Below, piece by piece: positions 16,580 to 25,162 of a stretch of 64,000 bases of DNA (its first letter is position 1; each line of letters starts with the position of its first letter). This DNA is from Tardiphaga sp. vice304 (GTDB lineage: Bacteria; Pseudomonadota; Alphaproteobacteria; Rhizobiales; Xanthobacteraceae), in contig NZ_CP041402.1 of assembly GCF_007018905.1 (NCBI RefSeq), forward strand, positions 2,344,001-2,408,000. The letters are read 5' to 3'. Below the pieces are notes generated by a model. The model did no database searches. It was given only the letters and a program-made list of their open reading frames with translations, and was not told where the DNA came from. The position numbers and the translations under genes were made by a program.

Positions 16580-18354
16580 GCAGCACCGAACACGTCCAGA
16601 CCATCGAACAGCTCGCACGTCCGACGCCGCTGCTGATCCGGCACTCGCCGTATTTCATCGGCGCGGCCATCGTGGTGGCGCTGGCAGCCTCCGCTTCGTT
16701 CGATGGCTATATCCTCAACATCCTGATGCAGGCGACGACCTTTGCGATCGCCGTGTTCGGCCTCTCGGTGGTGCTCGGCCTGTGCGGCCAGATCAATCTG
16801 GCGCAGGCGGCGTTCTTCGGCTTCGGCGCCTATGCCGTCGGCATCGGCACCGCGGACTACCAGATCAGCTACTGGCTGTGCCTCGTGGCCGGCTGCATCA
16901 TGGCGCTGCTCGCCGGCGCCGTGCTGGGCATGTCCACCTTGCGGCTCGGCGGGCATTACCTCGCGATGGTGACGATCTCGTTCCAGCAGATCGTGACCCT
17001 GGTGATGATCAACGCGATCTGGCTGACGCACGGGCCGGACGGCGTCGGCAAGATCGGCCGTCCCGCTTTGTTCCAGTCGTCGCAATCCTATCTCGCCTTC
17101 TGCGTCGCGATGCTGGCGCTGGTCGGTTACCTCGTCTGGCACCTGCCGGATACAAGGCTCGGCCGGGCCATGCGCGCGGTGCGCGACAACGAACTCGCCG
17201 CCGGCGTCAACGGCATCGACGTGTTTCGTACCAAGATCTATGCCTTTGCGATTTGCGCCGTACTCGGCGGCCTGGGCGGCGGGCTGTTCGCCGGCGGCTT
17301 CGCCTATATCAGCCCGGACCAGTTCTCGTTCGCGGAATCCATCGTATTCCTGACCATGTCGCTACTCGGCGGGGTGGCCTCTCCAATCGGCTCGGCAATC
17401 GGCACCGGCCTGCTGATCCTGATCCCGGAATGGCTGCGCTTTCTCAAGAGCGTCCCCGGCCTGTATCTCGCCATCTACGGCCTGTCGGTGATCCTGATCA
17501 TCCGTTACATGCCGGACGGAATCTGGGGCTTCGTCACCACCTTCTTCGACCGCTTCCGCCGCAAGGTGAAGCTGCCGGCTGAGGGCCTGCCTTTGGTGCT
17601 GGCGCCGGCCAAGACCGGCGGCGAGATGGTGCTGGAAGTCACCGGCCTCGCCAAGCATTTCGGCGGCCTCAAGGCCGTGGACGATGTCGATATCGCGGTG
17701 CGCCGCGGCGGCGTGCATGCGCTGATCGGGCCGAACGGCTCCGGGAAGACCACCACGCTCAACGTGTTGTCCGGCCTCTATGAGGCGACCGCCGGCCGCG
17801 TGCTGCTAGACGGCACCGACGTCACGACCATGCCGCCGCACTTGCGCGCCGCGGCGGGGCTCGGGCGCACCTTCCAGAACATCCGGTTGTTCCGCTCGAT
17901 GACCGCGCTGGAGAACGTTATCATCGGCGCCGAGCGGCCGGGCAACACGCTGATCGGCAATGGCGGCGAAGCCGCGCTGACGCTGCGGGCGATGGCGGCG
18001 CTGGCCTTCGTCGGCCTCGGCCCGCGCGCTAATGAGTTAATCTCCAGCTTCTCCTACGGCCACCAGCGGCTGATCGAGATTGCCCGCGCGCTCGCCGCCA
18101 ACCCCACGCTGTTGCTGCTCGACGAGCCCGCCGCGGGCCTCAACTCGACCGAGAAGCTCGAACTGCACGAGCTGCTCAAGCGCATCGCGGCGCAGGGGCT
18201 GACCATCCTGATCATCGACCACGACATGACGCTGGTGTCGGAGGCCGCCCAGCACATTACCGTGCTCAACTTCGGGCGCCGCATCGCGGACGGCGAATCG
18301 ATGGCGGTGCTGCGGCATCCCGACGTCGTCTCCGCCTATCTCGGGACAGACTGA
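16576..18354 (+). CDS. LivM-LivG fusion: ABC permease and ATP-binding protein
   Basis: This is a 592-residue fusion. Residues ~1-325 form a LivM permease (VVLGLCGQINLAQAAFFGFGAYAVG and a following loop RAMRAVRDNELAA). Residues ~350-592 form a LivG ATPase with Walker A GPNGSGKTT near 385, the LivG-typical signature SYGHQRL near 493, Walker B LLLLDEP near 512 and the switch histidine in IIDHDM. Fusion of these subunits is known in proteobacterial Liv systems. It is coupled to livH by ATGA and to livF by a one-base TGATG overlap, so the transporter is made from one operon. Confidence 0.93.
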   Translation: MSSTEHVQTIEQLARPTPLLIRHSPYFIGAAIVVALAASASFDGYILNILMQATTFAIAVFGLSVVLGLCGQINLAQAAFFGFGAYAVGIGTADYQISYWLCLVAGCIMALLAGAVLGMSTLRLGGHYLAMVTISFQQIVTLVMINAIWLTHGPDGVGKIGRPALFQSSQSYLAFCVAMLALVGYLVWHLPDTRLGRAMRAVRDNELAAGVNGIDVFRTKIYAFAICAVLGGLGGGLFAGGFAYISPDQFSFAESIVFLTMSLLGGVASPIGSAIGTGLLILIPEWLRFLKSVPGLYLAIYGLSVILIIRYMPDGIWGFVTTFFDRFRRKVKLPAEGLPLVLAPAKTGGEMVLEVTGLAKHFGGLKAVDDVDIAVRRGGVHALIGPNGSGKTTTLNVLSGLYEATAGRVLLDGTDVTTMPPHLRAAAGLGRTFQNIRLFRSMTALENVIIGAERPGNTLIGNGGEAALTLRAMAALAFVGLGPRANELISSFSYGHQRLIEIARALAANPTLLLLDEPAAGLNSTEKLELHELLKRIAAQGLTILIIDHDMTLVSEAAQHITVLNFGRRIADGESMAVLRHPDVVSAYLGTD

Positions 18355-19106
18355 TGGCGCTTCTGGAAATCAACGACCTCCATGTCCGCTACGGCGAGAT
18401 CGTGGCCTTGCGCGGCGTCTCCTTCAGCGTCGATGAAGGCCAGGTGGTGACGCTGCTCGGCGCCAACGGCGCCGGCAAGTCGACCACCTTGCGCGCGATC
18501 TCCGGCCTTGCCCGGCCGGCGCAGGGCGACATTCTATTTGACGGAAAAAGCATCGCCGGCCTCGGTCCCGAAGCGATCGTGCGGATGGGCATCAGCCACG
18601 TGCCGGAGGGGAGGCGGGTGTTTCCCGGCCTCACCGTGAAAGAGAACATCATGCTCGGCGGCTCCAACCGCCGGGCGTCGAAGGCCGAGCTGTCGAAAGA
18701 GGCCGACGCGATGTTCGACCTGTTTCCGGACATCCGCAAATTCACCGACGCGCTGGGCTGGACGCTGTCCGGCGGCCAGCTACAGATGGTCGCAGTGGCG
18801 CGCGGCCTGATGGCCAAGCCGCGGCTGCTGCTGCTGGACGAGCCTTCGCTGGGACTGGCGCCGGTGATCGTGCAGGCGGTGTTCCGCATTGTCAGCGAGA
18901 TACGCATGCAAACCACGGTCTTGCTTGTCGAGCAGAACGCGCGCATGGGACTGTCGGTCGCCGATCAGGGCTACGTGCTGGAAACGGGACGGATTGTACT
19001 TGGCGGCAAACCGGATGAATTATGGGGCAACGAGGCGATCGCCGCCGCCTATCTCGGCGGCCACGCCAAGCCTTCTGACGAAAAGCCGCTCGCAACCAAC
19101 GTATAA
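18354..19106 (+). CDS. livF: branched-chain amino acid-type ABC ATPase LivF
   Basis: This 250-residue ATPase has Walker A GANGAGKST near residue 37, the signature SGGQLQMVAVARGL, Walker B LLLLDEPSLGL and VEQNARMGLSVADQGYVLETG, which is diagnostic for LivF. It is last of the four transporter genes. The Ldh-family dehydrogenase starts 16 bp downstream and is probably on the same transcript. Confidence 0.93.
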   Translation: MALLEINDLHVRYGEIVALRGVSFSVDEGQVVTLLGANGAGKSTTLRAISGLARPAQGDILFDGKSIAGLGPEAIVRMGISHVPEGRRVFPGLTVKENIMLGGSNRRASKAELSKEADAMFDLFPDIRKFTDALGWTLSGGQLQMVAVARGLMAKPRLLLLDEPSLGLAPVIVQAVFRIVSEIRMQTTVLLVEQNARMGLSVADQGYVLETGRIVLGGKPDELWGNEAIAAAYLGGHAKPSDEKPLATNV

Positions 19107-19122
19107 GGGCGAATGTCCACCC

Positions 19123-20208
19123 ATGGTTACAGTTCCAGTCACCAAGCTCATCGACTTCGTCGCCGACGTGTTCGCGCATGCCGGCTCCTCCGCCGAAGAG
19201 GCGAAGCGCATCGCCACCTACCTCACCACGGCCAACCTCACCGGCCATGACAGCCACGGCGTCATCCGCGTGCCGGTCTACATCCGCTGGAAGAACAGCG
19301 GCATGATCGTGCCGAACCAGACCATCGAAGTGCCGGTCGACACGCCGTCGCTGGCGGTGGTCGATGGCCGCTTCGGCTATGGCCAGACGGTGGGGCCGCA
19401 GGCGGTCAGGATCGGCATCGAGAAGTGCAAGGCCACGGGCCTCGCCGCGATCGCCACGCGCAACTCCGGTCATATCGGCCGCATCGGCGACTGGGCCGAG
19501 ATGGCGGCGGAGGAGGGGCTGATCTCGATCCACTTCGTCAACGCCGCGGGCTCGGTGCTGGTGGCGCCCTATGGCGGCGTCGAGCGAAGGCTTTCGACAG
19601 CGCCGTATTGCGTCGGCATTCCGCGCCCCGGCATGGCGCCGGTGGTGCTGGATTTCGCCACCTCGATCGTCGCCGAAGGCAAGGTGCTGGTCGCCAGCCG
19701 CGGCGGCAAGAAGCTGCCGGACGGCGCGCTGATCGATCTCGACGGCACGCTGAGCGAGGACCCCACCTCGCTCTACGGCCCGCATGAGGCCAACGGCCCG
19801 CGCGACCATTCCAAGGGCACGGGCGCGATCCGCGCCTTCGGCGAGCACAAGGGCTCCGGCCTCGCGTTGATGTGCGAGTTGCTGGGCGGCGCGCTGACCG
19901 GCAACGGCGCCACCAAGCCGAACCGCCCCTTCGCCAATGGCATGTTCGCGATCTATGTCGATCCGAAGCGGATCGATCCTGCGAACTTCTTCGACGGCGA
20001 GGTGACGCGCTACATCGACTACTTCAAGGACACAAAGCCGGCGGCCGGCACCGACCATGTGCTGATCCCCGGCGACAAGGAGGCCATGACGCGCGCCGAT
20101 CGCACGGCGAACGGCGTGCCCTTGCCCGACGAGACCTGGAGCGCCATCGTGCAGACCGCCCGTGAAGTCGGCGTCAGCGAAGAGGCGGTTCGCAACGCTA
20201 CCAATTAG
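19123..20208 (+). CDS. Ldh-family (malate/L-lactate/ureidoglycolate dehydrogenase) oxidoreductase
   Basis: This is a 361-residue NAD(P)-dependent 2-hydroxyacid dehydrogenase of the type II malate/lactate dehydrogenase family (not Rossmann). Motifs: TANLTGHDSHGVIRVP (catalytic His), ATRNSGHIGRIGDWAE, VLDFATSIVAEGKV and GEHKGSGLALMCELLGG. The ATG at 19123 lies just beyond the livF stop; frames extending upstream overlap livF. Its place after the transporter and before an HpaI-type aldolase suggests oxidation of a 2-hydroxyacid intermediate. The substrate is unknown. Confidence 0.9.
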   Translation: MVTVPVTKLIDFVADVFAHAGSSAEEAKRIATYLTTANLTGHDSHGVIRVPVYIRWKNSGMIVPNQTIEVPVDTPSLAVVDGRFGYGQTVGPQAVRIGIEKCKATGLAAIATRNSGHIGRIGDWAEMAAEEGLISIHFVNAAGSVLVAPYGGVERRLSTAPYCVGIPRPGMAPVVLDFATSIVAEGKVLVASRGGKKLPDGALIDLDGTLSEDPTSLYGPHEANGPRDHSKGTGAIRAFGEHKGSGLALMCELLGGALTGNGATKPNRPFANGMFAIYVDPKRIDPANFFDGEVTRYIDYFKDTKPAAGTDHVLIPGDKEAMTRADRTANGVPLPDETWSAIVQTAREVGVSEEAVRNATN

Positions 20209-20225
20209 AGCGCTTCACCATCACC

Positions 20226-20344
20226 CGTCATTGCGAGGAGCGAAGCGACGCGGCAATCCAGAGCCACAAGCGAAAGAAGACTGGATTGCTTCGTCGCAAG
20301 GGCTAAGGGGAAAGCCAATTGGCTTTCCCTGACCTCGCAATGAC
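20226..20344. repeat. family C repeat (CGTCATTGCGAGG type) with 22-bp palindrome
   Basis: CGTCATTGCGAGG at the left is mirrored by CCTCGCAATGACG at the right. GCAATCCAG/CTGGATTGC forms the inner stem. A perfect 22-bp palindrome, GGGAAAGCC-AATT-GGCTTTCCC, occupies 20308-20329. Confidence 0.85.
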
Positions 20345-20376
20345 GCATTCTGAAATCGAGTGGAAAAGGAAAAACA

Positions 20377-21153
20377 ATGGCAAACCGAGTCAAGGAAATC
20401 TGGGCATCCGGAAAAGTTGTCGTCAACGCCTGGCTGGCGATCCCGTCGGGATTCTCCGCCGAGGTGATGGCGCAATGCGGCTTCGACAGCGTCACGGTCG
20501 ATATCCAGCACGGCGTGCAGGACTATCAGTCGATGGTGACATGCTTCCAGGCGATGAGCGGCCAGCCGGTGACGCCGATGGTCCGGGTGCCGTGGAACGA
20601 GCCCGGCATCATCGGCAAGGTGCTGGACGGCGGCGCCTATGGCGTGATCTGCCCGATGGTGAATACCCGCGAGGAAGCCGAGAACTTCGTGCAATACGCC
20701 AAATATCCGCCGCTCGGCACCCGCTCCAACGGCCCGATCCGCTCCGGCCTTTATGGTGGCGCCGGCGACTACCAGAAGACCGCGAATGACGAGACGCTGT
20801 GCATTCCGATGCTGGAAACCCGCACCGCGGTCGACAATATGGAATCGATTCTCGACGTGGAAGGCATTGCCGGCGTCTATGTCGGCCCCTCCGATCTCGG
20901 CTTCTCCTATGGCCTGGTGCCGAAGCTCGACCGCGAGGAGCCGGAGATCCTGAAGATCTACGAGAAGCTGGTGAAGGAATGCGGCACCCGCGGCATCTAT
21001 CCCGGCATCCACTGCTCGGGCCCCGCCGGCGCCAAGCGTGCGATCGACATGGGCTTCAAGCTGGTGACGCTGCTTAACGACAGCGGCATCCTCGCCATCG
21101 GCGCGAGGAACTGGGTCGCCGAGACGCGCCAGGGATCCGGCGGCAAGGCGTAA
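20377..21153 (+). CDS. HpcH/HpaI-family aldolase
   Basis: This is a 258-residue class II (metal-dependent) aldolase. Marks are VTVDIQHGVQDYQSM, GGAYGVICPMVNT, IPMLETRTAV (metal-site glutamate) and the YVGPSDLGFSYGL loop. HpaI cleaves 4-hydroxy-2-oxoheptanedioate to pyruvate and succinate semialdehyde, the last step of homoprotocatechuate meta-cleavage. This fits with hpaD/hpaF/hpaG-like genes 7 kb away, but the family also includes 2-keto-3-deoxysugar aldolases. The start has AAAAGGAAAAAC upstream. Confidence 0.87.
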   Translation: MANRVKEIWASGKVVVNAWLAIPSGFSAEVMAQCGFDSVTVDIQHGVQDYQSMVTCFQAMSGQPVTPMVRVPWNEPGIIGKVLDGGAYGVICPMVNTREEAENFVQYAKYPPLGTRSNGPIRSGLYGGAGDYQKTANDETLCIPMLETRTAVDNMESILDVEGIAGVYVGPSDLGFSYGLVPKLDREEPEILKIYEKLVKECGTRGIYPGIHCSGPAGAKRAIDMGFKLVTLLNDSGILAIGARNWVAETRQGSGGKA

Positions 21154-21158
21154 CTTAT

Positions 21159-21302
21159 TGTCGTTCCGGGGCGGGAGCGGCGCGAGCCGCTACCGAACCT
21201 CAGCCACTCCAATTGGAGTGGTGGGGAACCCCGACATGGGACGATGAACACTTCGAGATTCCGGGTTCGCTCGCGCTGGTGCGCTCGCGCCCCGGAATGA
21301 CA
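21159..21302. repeat. family A palindromic repeat with nested 18-bp palindrome
   Basis: TGTCGTTCCGGGGCGGGAG at the left is mirrored by GCTCGCGCCCCGGAATGACA at the right. The nested CCACTCCAATTGGAGTGG palindrome lies at 21204-21221. Confidence 0.85.
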
Positions 21303-21347
21303 CGTTAATCGACGCACTCGTCCGCAGAGATGAGGCCAACCCCTGGG

Positions 21348-22352
21348 ATGACGACCATGCGAAACCGCTCGCTTCTGCTCAACCGACGCCAGCTCATCGG
21401 TGCCGGCGCCGGAGCCGCCGCGCTGCTTTCCGCGCCGTCGCTGCTGCGTGCCAGCACCTGGCCGACCAAGCCGATCCGCATGCTGGCGGGCTCCGCCGCG
21501 GGCGGCCAGACCGACCAGTTCGCGCGGGTCTATGGCGAGTATCTGTCGCGCGAGCTCGGCCAGACCGTGGTGGTCGAGAACAAGGCCGGCGCCGGCGGCG
21601 CGGTCGCGGCGATGGAGCTGAAGCGCGCCGAGCCCGACGGCCACACCTTGATGATCTGCAATACCACCGCTTACATGCTCAATCCGGTGGTCATCAAAGA
21701 CATCAAGTACAACGTCGCCGAGGATTTTGCCTGGGTCTCGGTGATGCCGGGCGGCAGCCTGCCGCTCGTGGTCAATGAGAAGGTCGGTGCGAAGACGCTG
21801 GCCGAGTTCATCGCCTATGCGCGCCGCACCGAGAAAGTGAATGTCGGCACCTATGCCAGCGGCTCGTTCGCGCACATGGTGATCGTCGAACTCAACAAGC
21901 AATACGGCCTCAAGATGGAGGCGGTGCATTACCGCGGCGAGGCGCCGATGTGGACGGATCTCGCCGGTGGCTCGATCGATGCCGGCATCGGCAGCTATGC
22001 CGCGGCCTTGCCGGTGCTGCAGACCGGGCGCGCCCGCGCGGTGGCGGTCTCGCGCCGCCGCATCAAGGATCTGCCCGATGTGGCGACCTTCGTGGAGCAA
22101 GGCGCCACCTCGCGCGGGCATTCGCTTCTGACGTTTCAGGGCTGCGTTGCCCCGGCGAAGACGCCACCGGAGATCATTGCCAAACTCTCCGAGCTGTTCG
22201 TCAACGCCGGCAAGAGCGACCGCGTGCGTGAGCTGCTGAAGAGCCAGGGCATCGACGAAGGCCCGATGACGCTGGCCGCCAGCCAGGCGCATTACGCGAC
22301 GGAGGCGCCGATCTGGGCCGAGCTGGCCGCGGGCCTGGGATCGCCGCAATAG
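21348..22352 (+). CDS. Bug-family (tripartite tricarboxylate transporter type) substrate-binding protein
   Basis: This is a ~334-residue periplasmic binding protein. It has a twin-arginine-like NRRQLIG, a hydrophobic Ala-rich signal and cleavage near LRAST. The mature protein opens WPTKPIRMLAGSAAGGQTD and has ENKAGAGGAVAAMELKRAEPDGHTLM, which is typical of Bug/TctC receptors for dicarboxylates and aromatic acids. Starts at 21348 or 21357 are both possible. No TctA/TctB membrane genes are present, as is common for orphan Bug receptors. Flanking repeats isolate it from its neighbours. Confidence 0.9.
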   Translation: MTTMRNRSLLLNRRQLIGAGAGAAALLSAPSLLRASTWPTKPIRMLAGSAAGGQTDQFARVYGEYLSRELGQTVVVENKAGAGGAVAAMELKRAEPDGHTLMICNTTAYMLNPVVIKDIKYNVAEDFAWVSVMPGGSLPLVVNEKVGAKTLAEFIAYARRTEKVNVGTYASGSFAHMVIVELNKQYGLKMEAVHYRGEAPMWTDLAGGSIDAGIGSYAAALPVLQTGRARAVAVSRRRIKDLPDVATFVEQGATSRGHSLLTFQGCVAPAKTPPEIIAKLSELFVNAGKSDRVRELLKSQGIDEGPMTLAASQAHYATEAPIWAELAAGLGSPQ

Positions 22353-22398
22353 GTGCAGTACGCAGCGACGCTGAAACTCCGCGACATCGCCTCCGCGA

Positions 22399-22512
22399 GT
22401 CGTCCTCGCGAAAGCGGGGACCCATAGCCTCCGTCGTTGTGATAATTGACGAGATCTGCCGCGCGTCGAGGCCACTGCACGGCGTATGGGTCCCCGCTTT
22501 CGCGGGGACGAC
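22399..22512. repeat. family D inverted repeat
   Basis: GTCGTCCTCGCGAAAGCGGG followed by GACCCATA is mirrored ~60 bp later by TATGGGTC and CCCGCTTTCGCGGGGACGAC. A 28-bp near-perfect inverted repeat; no coding potential. Confidence 0.85.
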
Positions 22513-22625
22513 ATGCGGAAAGGCTACCGCGTCATTTCCGACAGGGGTGACGCGCGGGTCGCCACCTTGCGTTCGAGCGGCGAAGCCGCGACGATCCTGA
22601 CAAGACGGTTCACTGGGGAAACACC

Positions 22626-23303
22626 ATGCTTTACGACGACGTCATTCGCGGCCGCCGCTCGATCCGTGGCTACAAGCCCGATCCGGTGCCCCGCAAACTG
22701 ATCGAGGAAATCATTGCTTTGGCGATGCGCGCGCCGTCGTCGATGAACGTCCAGCCGTGGAATTTCTACGTCATCACCGGCGAACCGCTCGACCGCATCC
22801 GCGCCGGCAATACCGAGCGGATGCTGGCCGGCGTGCCGCAGTCGCGCGAATTCCGCACCGGCCAGGCCTTCGCCGGACCGCACCGCGATCGCCAGGTCGG
22901 CGTCGCCAAGCAATTATTCTCCGCCATGGGCATCGCGCGCGACGACAAGGAGATGCGGCAGGACTGGGTGCTGCGCGGCTTTCGCCAGTTCGACGCGCCG
23001 GTGTGCGTGATCGTGACCTACGACCGCGCGCTCGACGGCAGCGACGACACGCCGTTCGATTGCGGCGCGGTGGCGACCGCATTGGTCAATGCTGCCTGGT
23101 CGCGCGGGCTGGGCTGCGTCATCAACAGCCAGGGCATCATGCAGTCGCCGGTGGTGCGCGAACACGCGGGCATCGCCGACGACCAGGTGATCATGAAAAG
23201 CATCGCGCTGGGCTGGCCGGACGACAGCTTCCCGGCGAATGCGGTGGTGTCCGAGCGCCGATCGGTCGAGGAAGCCACCGTGTTCGTCGGCTTCGACGAG
23301 TAA
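22626..23303 (+). CDS. nitroreductase family protein
   Basis: This is a 225-residue FMN-dependent nitroreductase-fold protein: GRRSIRGYKPDPVPRKLI, AMRAPSSMNVQPWNFYV and the C-terminal SIALGWPDDSFPAN. GGGGAAACACC precedes the start. It reduces nitro or quinone-type substrates with NAD(P)H, and the physiological substrate is unknown. The RNA-ligase-like gene begins 24 bp downstream on the same strand. Confidence 0.9.
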   Translation: MLYDDVIRGRRSIRGYKPDPVPRKLIEEIIALAMRAPSSMNVQPWNFYVITGEPLDRIRAGNTERMLAGVPQSREFRTGQAFAGPHRDRQVGVAKQLFSAMGIARDDKEMRQDWVLRGFRQFDAPVCVIVTYDRALDGSDDTPFDCGAVATALVNAAWSRGLGCVINSQGIMQSPVVREHAGIADDQVIMKSIALGWPDDSFPANAVVSERRSVEEATVFVGFDE

Positions 23304-23327
23304 ACCTGGACCGACTGATCTGTCGCC

Positions 23328-23828
23328 ATGAACGACAAGACCTACATTCTCACCGCCGAGCTGGACGATGCCAGTTTCGATTGGCTCGACGCGCTGCGCC
23401 GTGAACATTTTCCGCCCGAGCGTAACGTGTTGTCGGCGCATCTCACGATGTTTCATCGCCTGTCCGGCGCGCAGATCGAGCGGCTGCCGCTGGTTGCCAT
23501 ACCGGACCAGCCGATCGACCTCGATGTCGACGGCTTGCGCTTTCTGGGCGGCGGCGTGGCCTTCAATCTGCGATCACCGGGGCTGGCGCGCCTGCGCGAA
23601 GCGATCATCGCCGCGATGGCAGGCGAGTTGTCGCGACAGGACGCCCAGAAATGGACGCCGCATGTGACGGTGCAGAACAAGGTGAAAACGGAAATCGCCC
23701 GCGATCTGTTCGTGACGCTCAGTGAAGACTTCGCCGGCCGCGCCGGCCACGCCACGGCATTGCTGGTCTGGGAGTATCTGGGCGGACCCTGGCGGTTGGT
23801 CCGGCGCCTGCCGTTCGCGCCCGGCTGA
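23328..23828 (+). CDS. 2'-5' RNA ligase / 2H phosphoesterase family protein
   Basis: This is a 166-residue protein with the two HxT motifs of the 2H phosphoesterase superfamily, His38-Leu-Thr40 (AHLTMF) and His112-Val-Thr114 (PHVTVQNK), at the expected ~75-residue spacing. Members hydrolyse or form 2'-5' or cyclic phosphodiester bonds, and biological roles are mostly unknown. It probably shares a transcript with the nitroreductase gene. It is convergent with the diguanylate cyclase gene. Confidence 0.85.
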   Translation: MNDKTYILTAELDDASFDWLDALRREHFPPERNVLSAHLTMFHRLSGAQIERLPLVAIPDQPIDLDVDGLRFLGGGVAFNLRSPGLARLREAIIAAMAGELSRQDAQKWTPHVTVQNKVKTEIARDLFVTLSEDFAGRAGHATALLVWEYLGGPWRLVRRLPFAPG

Positions 23829-23880
23829 AGCGGGCGCGCAGAGCCGATCCACACCCTTCAGCCCAGAGCGGGGCGAGCCC

Positions 23881-25158
23881 TCATGCCGCCGCCACGGCGC
23901 TTGCCGCCTTGTGCACGCGGTTGCGGCCGGTGTGTTTGGCGACGTAAAGCGCTGCGTCGGCGACACGCAGCAAATCCTCGCCAATGCGCGCGGTGGCGCA
24001 GCCGAGGCTGACCGTGATCGACAATTCGCCCTGCGGCGTCGCCACCCGCATGGCGGCGACCGCCAGCCGCAGCCGTTCGGCCATCTCGCTGGCGTCGGAC
24101 AGGGTCCCGGTCAGCAGCACCGCGAACTCTTCGCCGCCAAGACGCGCAAATACGTCCTTCGGACGGATCGTCTGGCTAATCGTTTCGGCAAAGGCCGTCA
24201 GAACCATATCGCCGGCAACATGTCCGTGGCTATCATTGACCCGTTTGAAATGATCGATGTCGAGCATGATCAGCGACAGCGGCGTGCCGTGTTCACTCCA
24301 GGCCTGCTGCGCGCGCTCGAACAGATGCTGGAAGCGGGCGCGGTTGGCCGCGCCGGTCAGATGGTCCTGCGTCAGCAGGCGGCGCAGGTCGCCGGTGTCA
24401 TAGGCCGGCCGCGCGATATCGCGCAACACCACGGTGTAGCCGACGAGATCGCCTTGGCTGCCGACGCGTGCGGCAAGCAGGCGCTGGCACCAGTAGCGCG
24501 AGCCGTCGGCCCGCACATGCGACATTTCGTCGAGATGCCAGCCGTCGCGCGCACAGCCCCGCAGCAGCTCGGCCATGCCGACAGCGTCGTCGTCGGTGGA
24601 CGGAAAGATATCGGCGAGCGTCTGTCCGAGCACCCGCTCGCGGGCTTCGCCGGTCTGCGCCGTCCATGAATCATTGACGGCATCGACCAAGCCATCGGAG
24701 GTGATCGAAAGCACGGCATAGTCGTTGATGTCGTTCATCAGCGACGAGAACCAGGTCTCGGCCTGTTTCAGCCGCCGCTCCTGGGCGACCTGCTGGGTGA
24801 TGTCCGAAATGCAGGCAATGGCGCGGTCGGGGTCCAGCTTGACCAGCGTGCAGGCCAGTACCTTGGGCTCCGGGCCGTCGCGATCGCGCCCGATGTCGAC
24901 CGTGATGCGGTGACCGTCGCAGACGGTGCCACGCTCGCCGTCAAAGCCATCGAGCAGATTGCGCAATTCCGGCGCGGAGTTTTCCAGCATGGCAAACAGA
25001 TTGCCGGAATCGCGTGCGCCGGTCAGCGGCAGCAGGTGTTTCATCGCATAGGGGTTGATCATCATGATCGCTCCCAACGCATTGATCTCCACCAGCCCGG
25101 TCGGCGCTGCATAGAGGAACTCAAGCAGTCTCTCTTCGTCGCTTACGATCTGCGCCAT
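23881..25158 (-). CDS. PAS-PAS-GGDEF diguanylate cyclase
   Basis: This 425-residue soluble protein has an N-terminal PAS-like domain (~8-120), a second PAS domain (~133-250; ITSDGLVDAVNDSW, VRADGSRYWCQ) and a GGDEF domain (~265-420). The active site is GGEEF at 341-345, with an inhibitory I-site RPKD at 332-335, so c-di-GMP synthesis with product feedback is expected. The first in-frame ATG is at 25158; an upstream TTG at 25173 overlaps the previous gene and is rejected. It starts 4 bp after the PYP-like gene, indicating co-translation, and no membrane segment is seen. The input signal is probably relayed from, or shared with, that photoreceptor-like protein. Confidence 0.92.
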   Translation of the reverse strand: MAQIVSDEERLLEFLYAAPTGLVEINALGAIMMINPYAMKHLLPLTGARDSGNLFAMLENSAPELRNLLDGFDGERGTVCDGHRITVDIGRDRDGPEPKVLACTLVKLDPDRAIACISDITQQVAQERRLKQAETWFSSLMNDINDYAVLSITSDGLVDAVNDSWTAQTGEARERVLGQTLADIFPSTDDDAVGMAELLRGCARDGWHLDEMSHVRADGSRYWCQRLLAARVGSQGDLVGYTVVLRDIARPAYDTGDLRRLLTQDHLTGAANRARFQHLFERAQQAWSEHGTPLSLIMLDIDHFKRVNDSHGHVAGDMVLTAFAETISQTIRPKDVFARLGGEEFAVLLTGTLSDASEMAERLRLAVAAMRVATPQGELSITVSLGCATARIGEDLLRVADAALYVAKHTGRNRVHKAASAVAAA

Positions 25159-25162
25159 CGCT

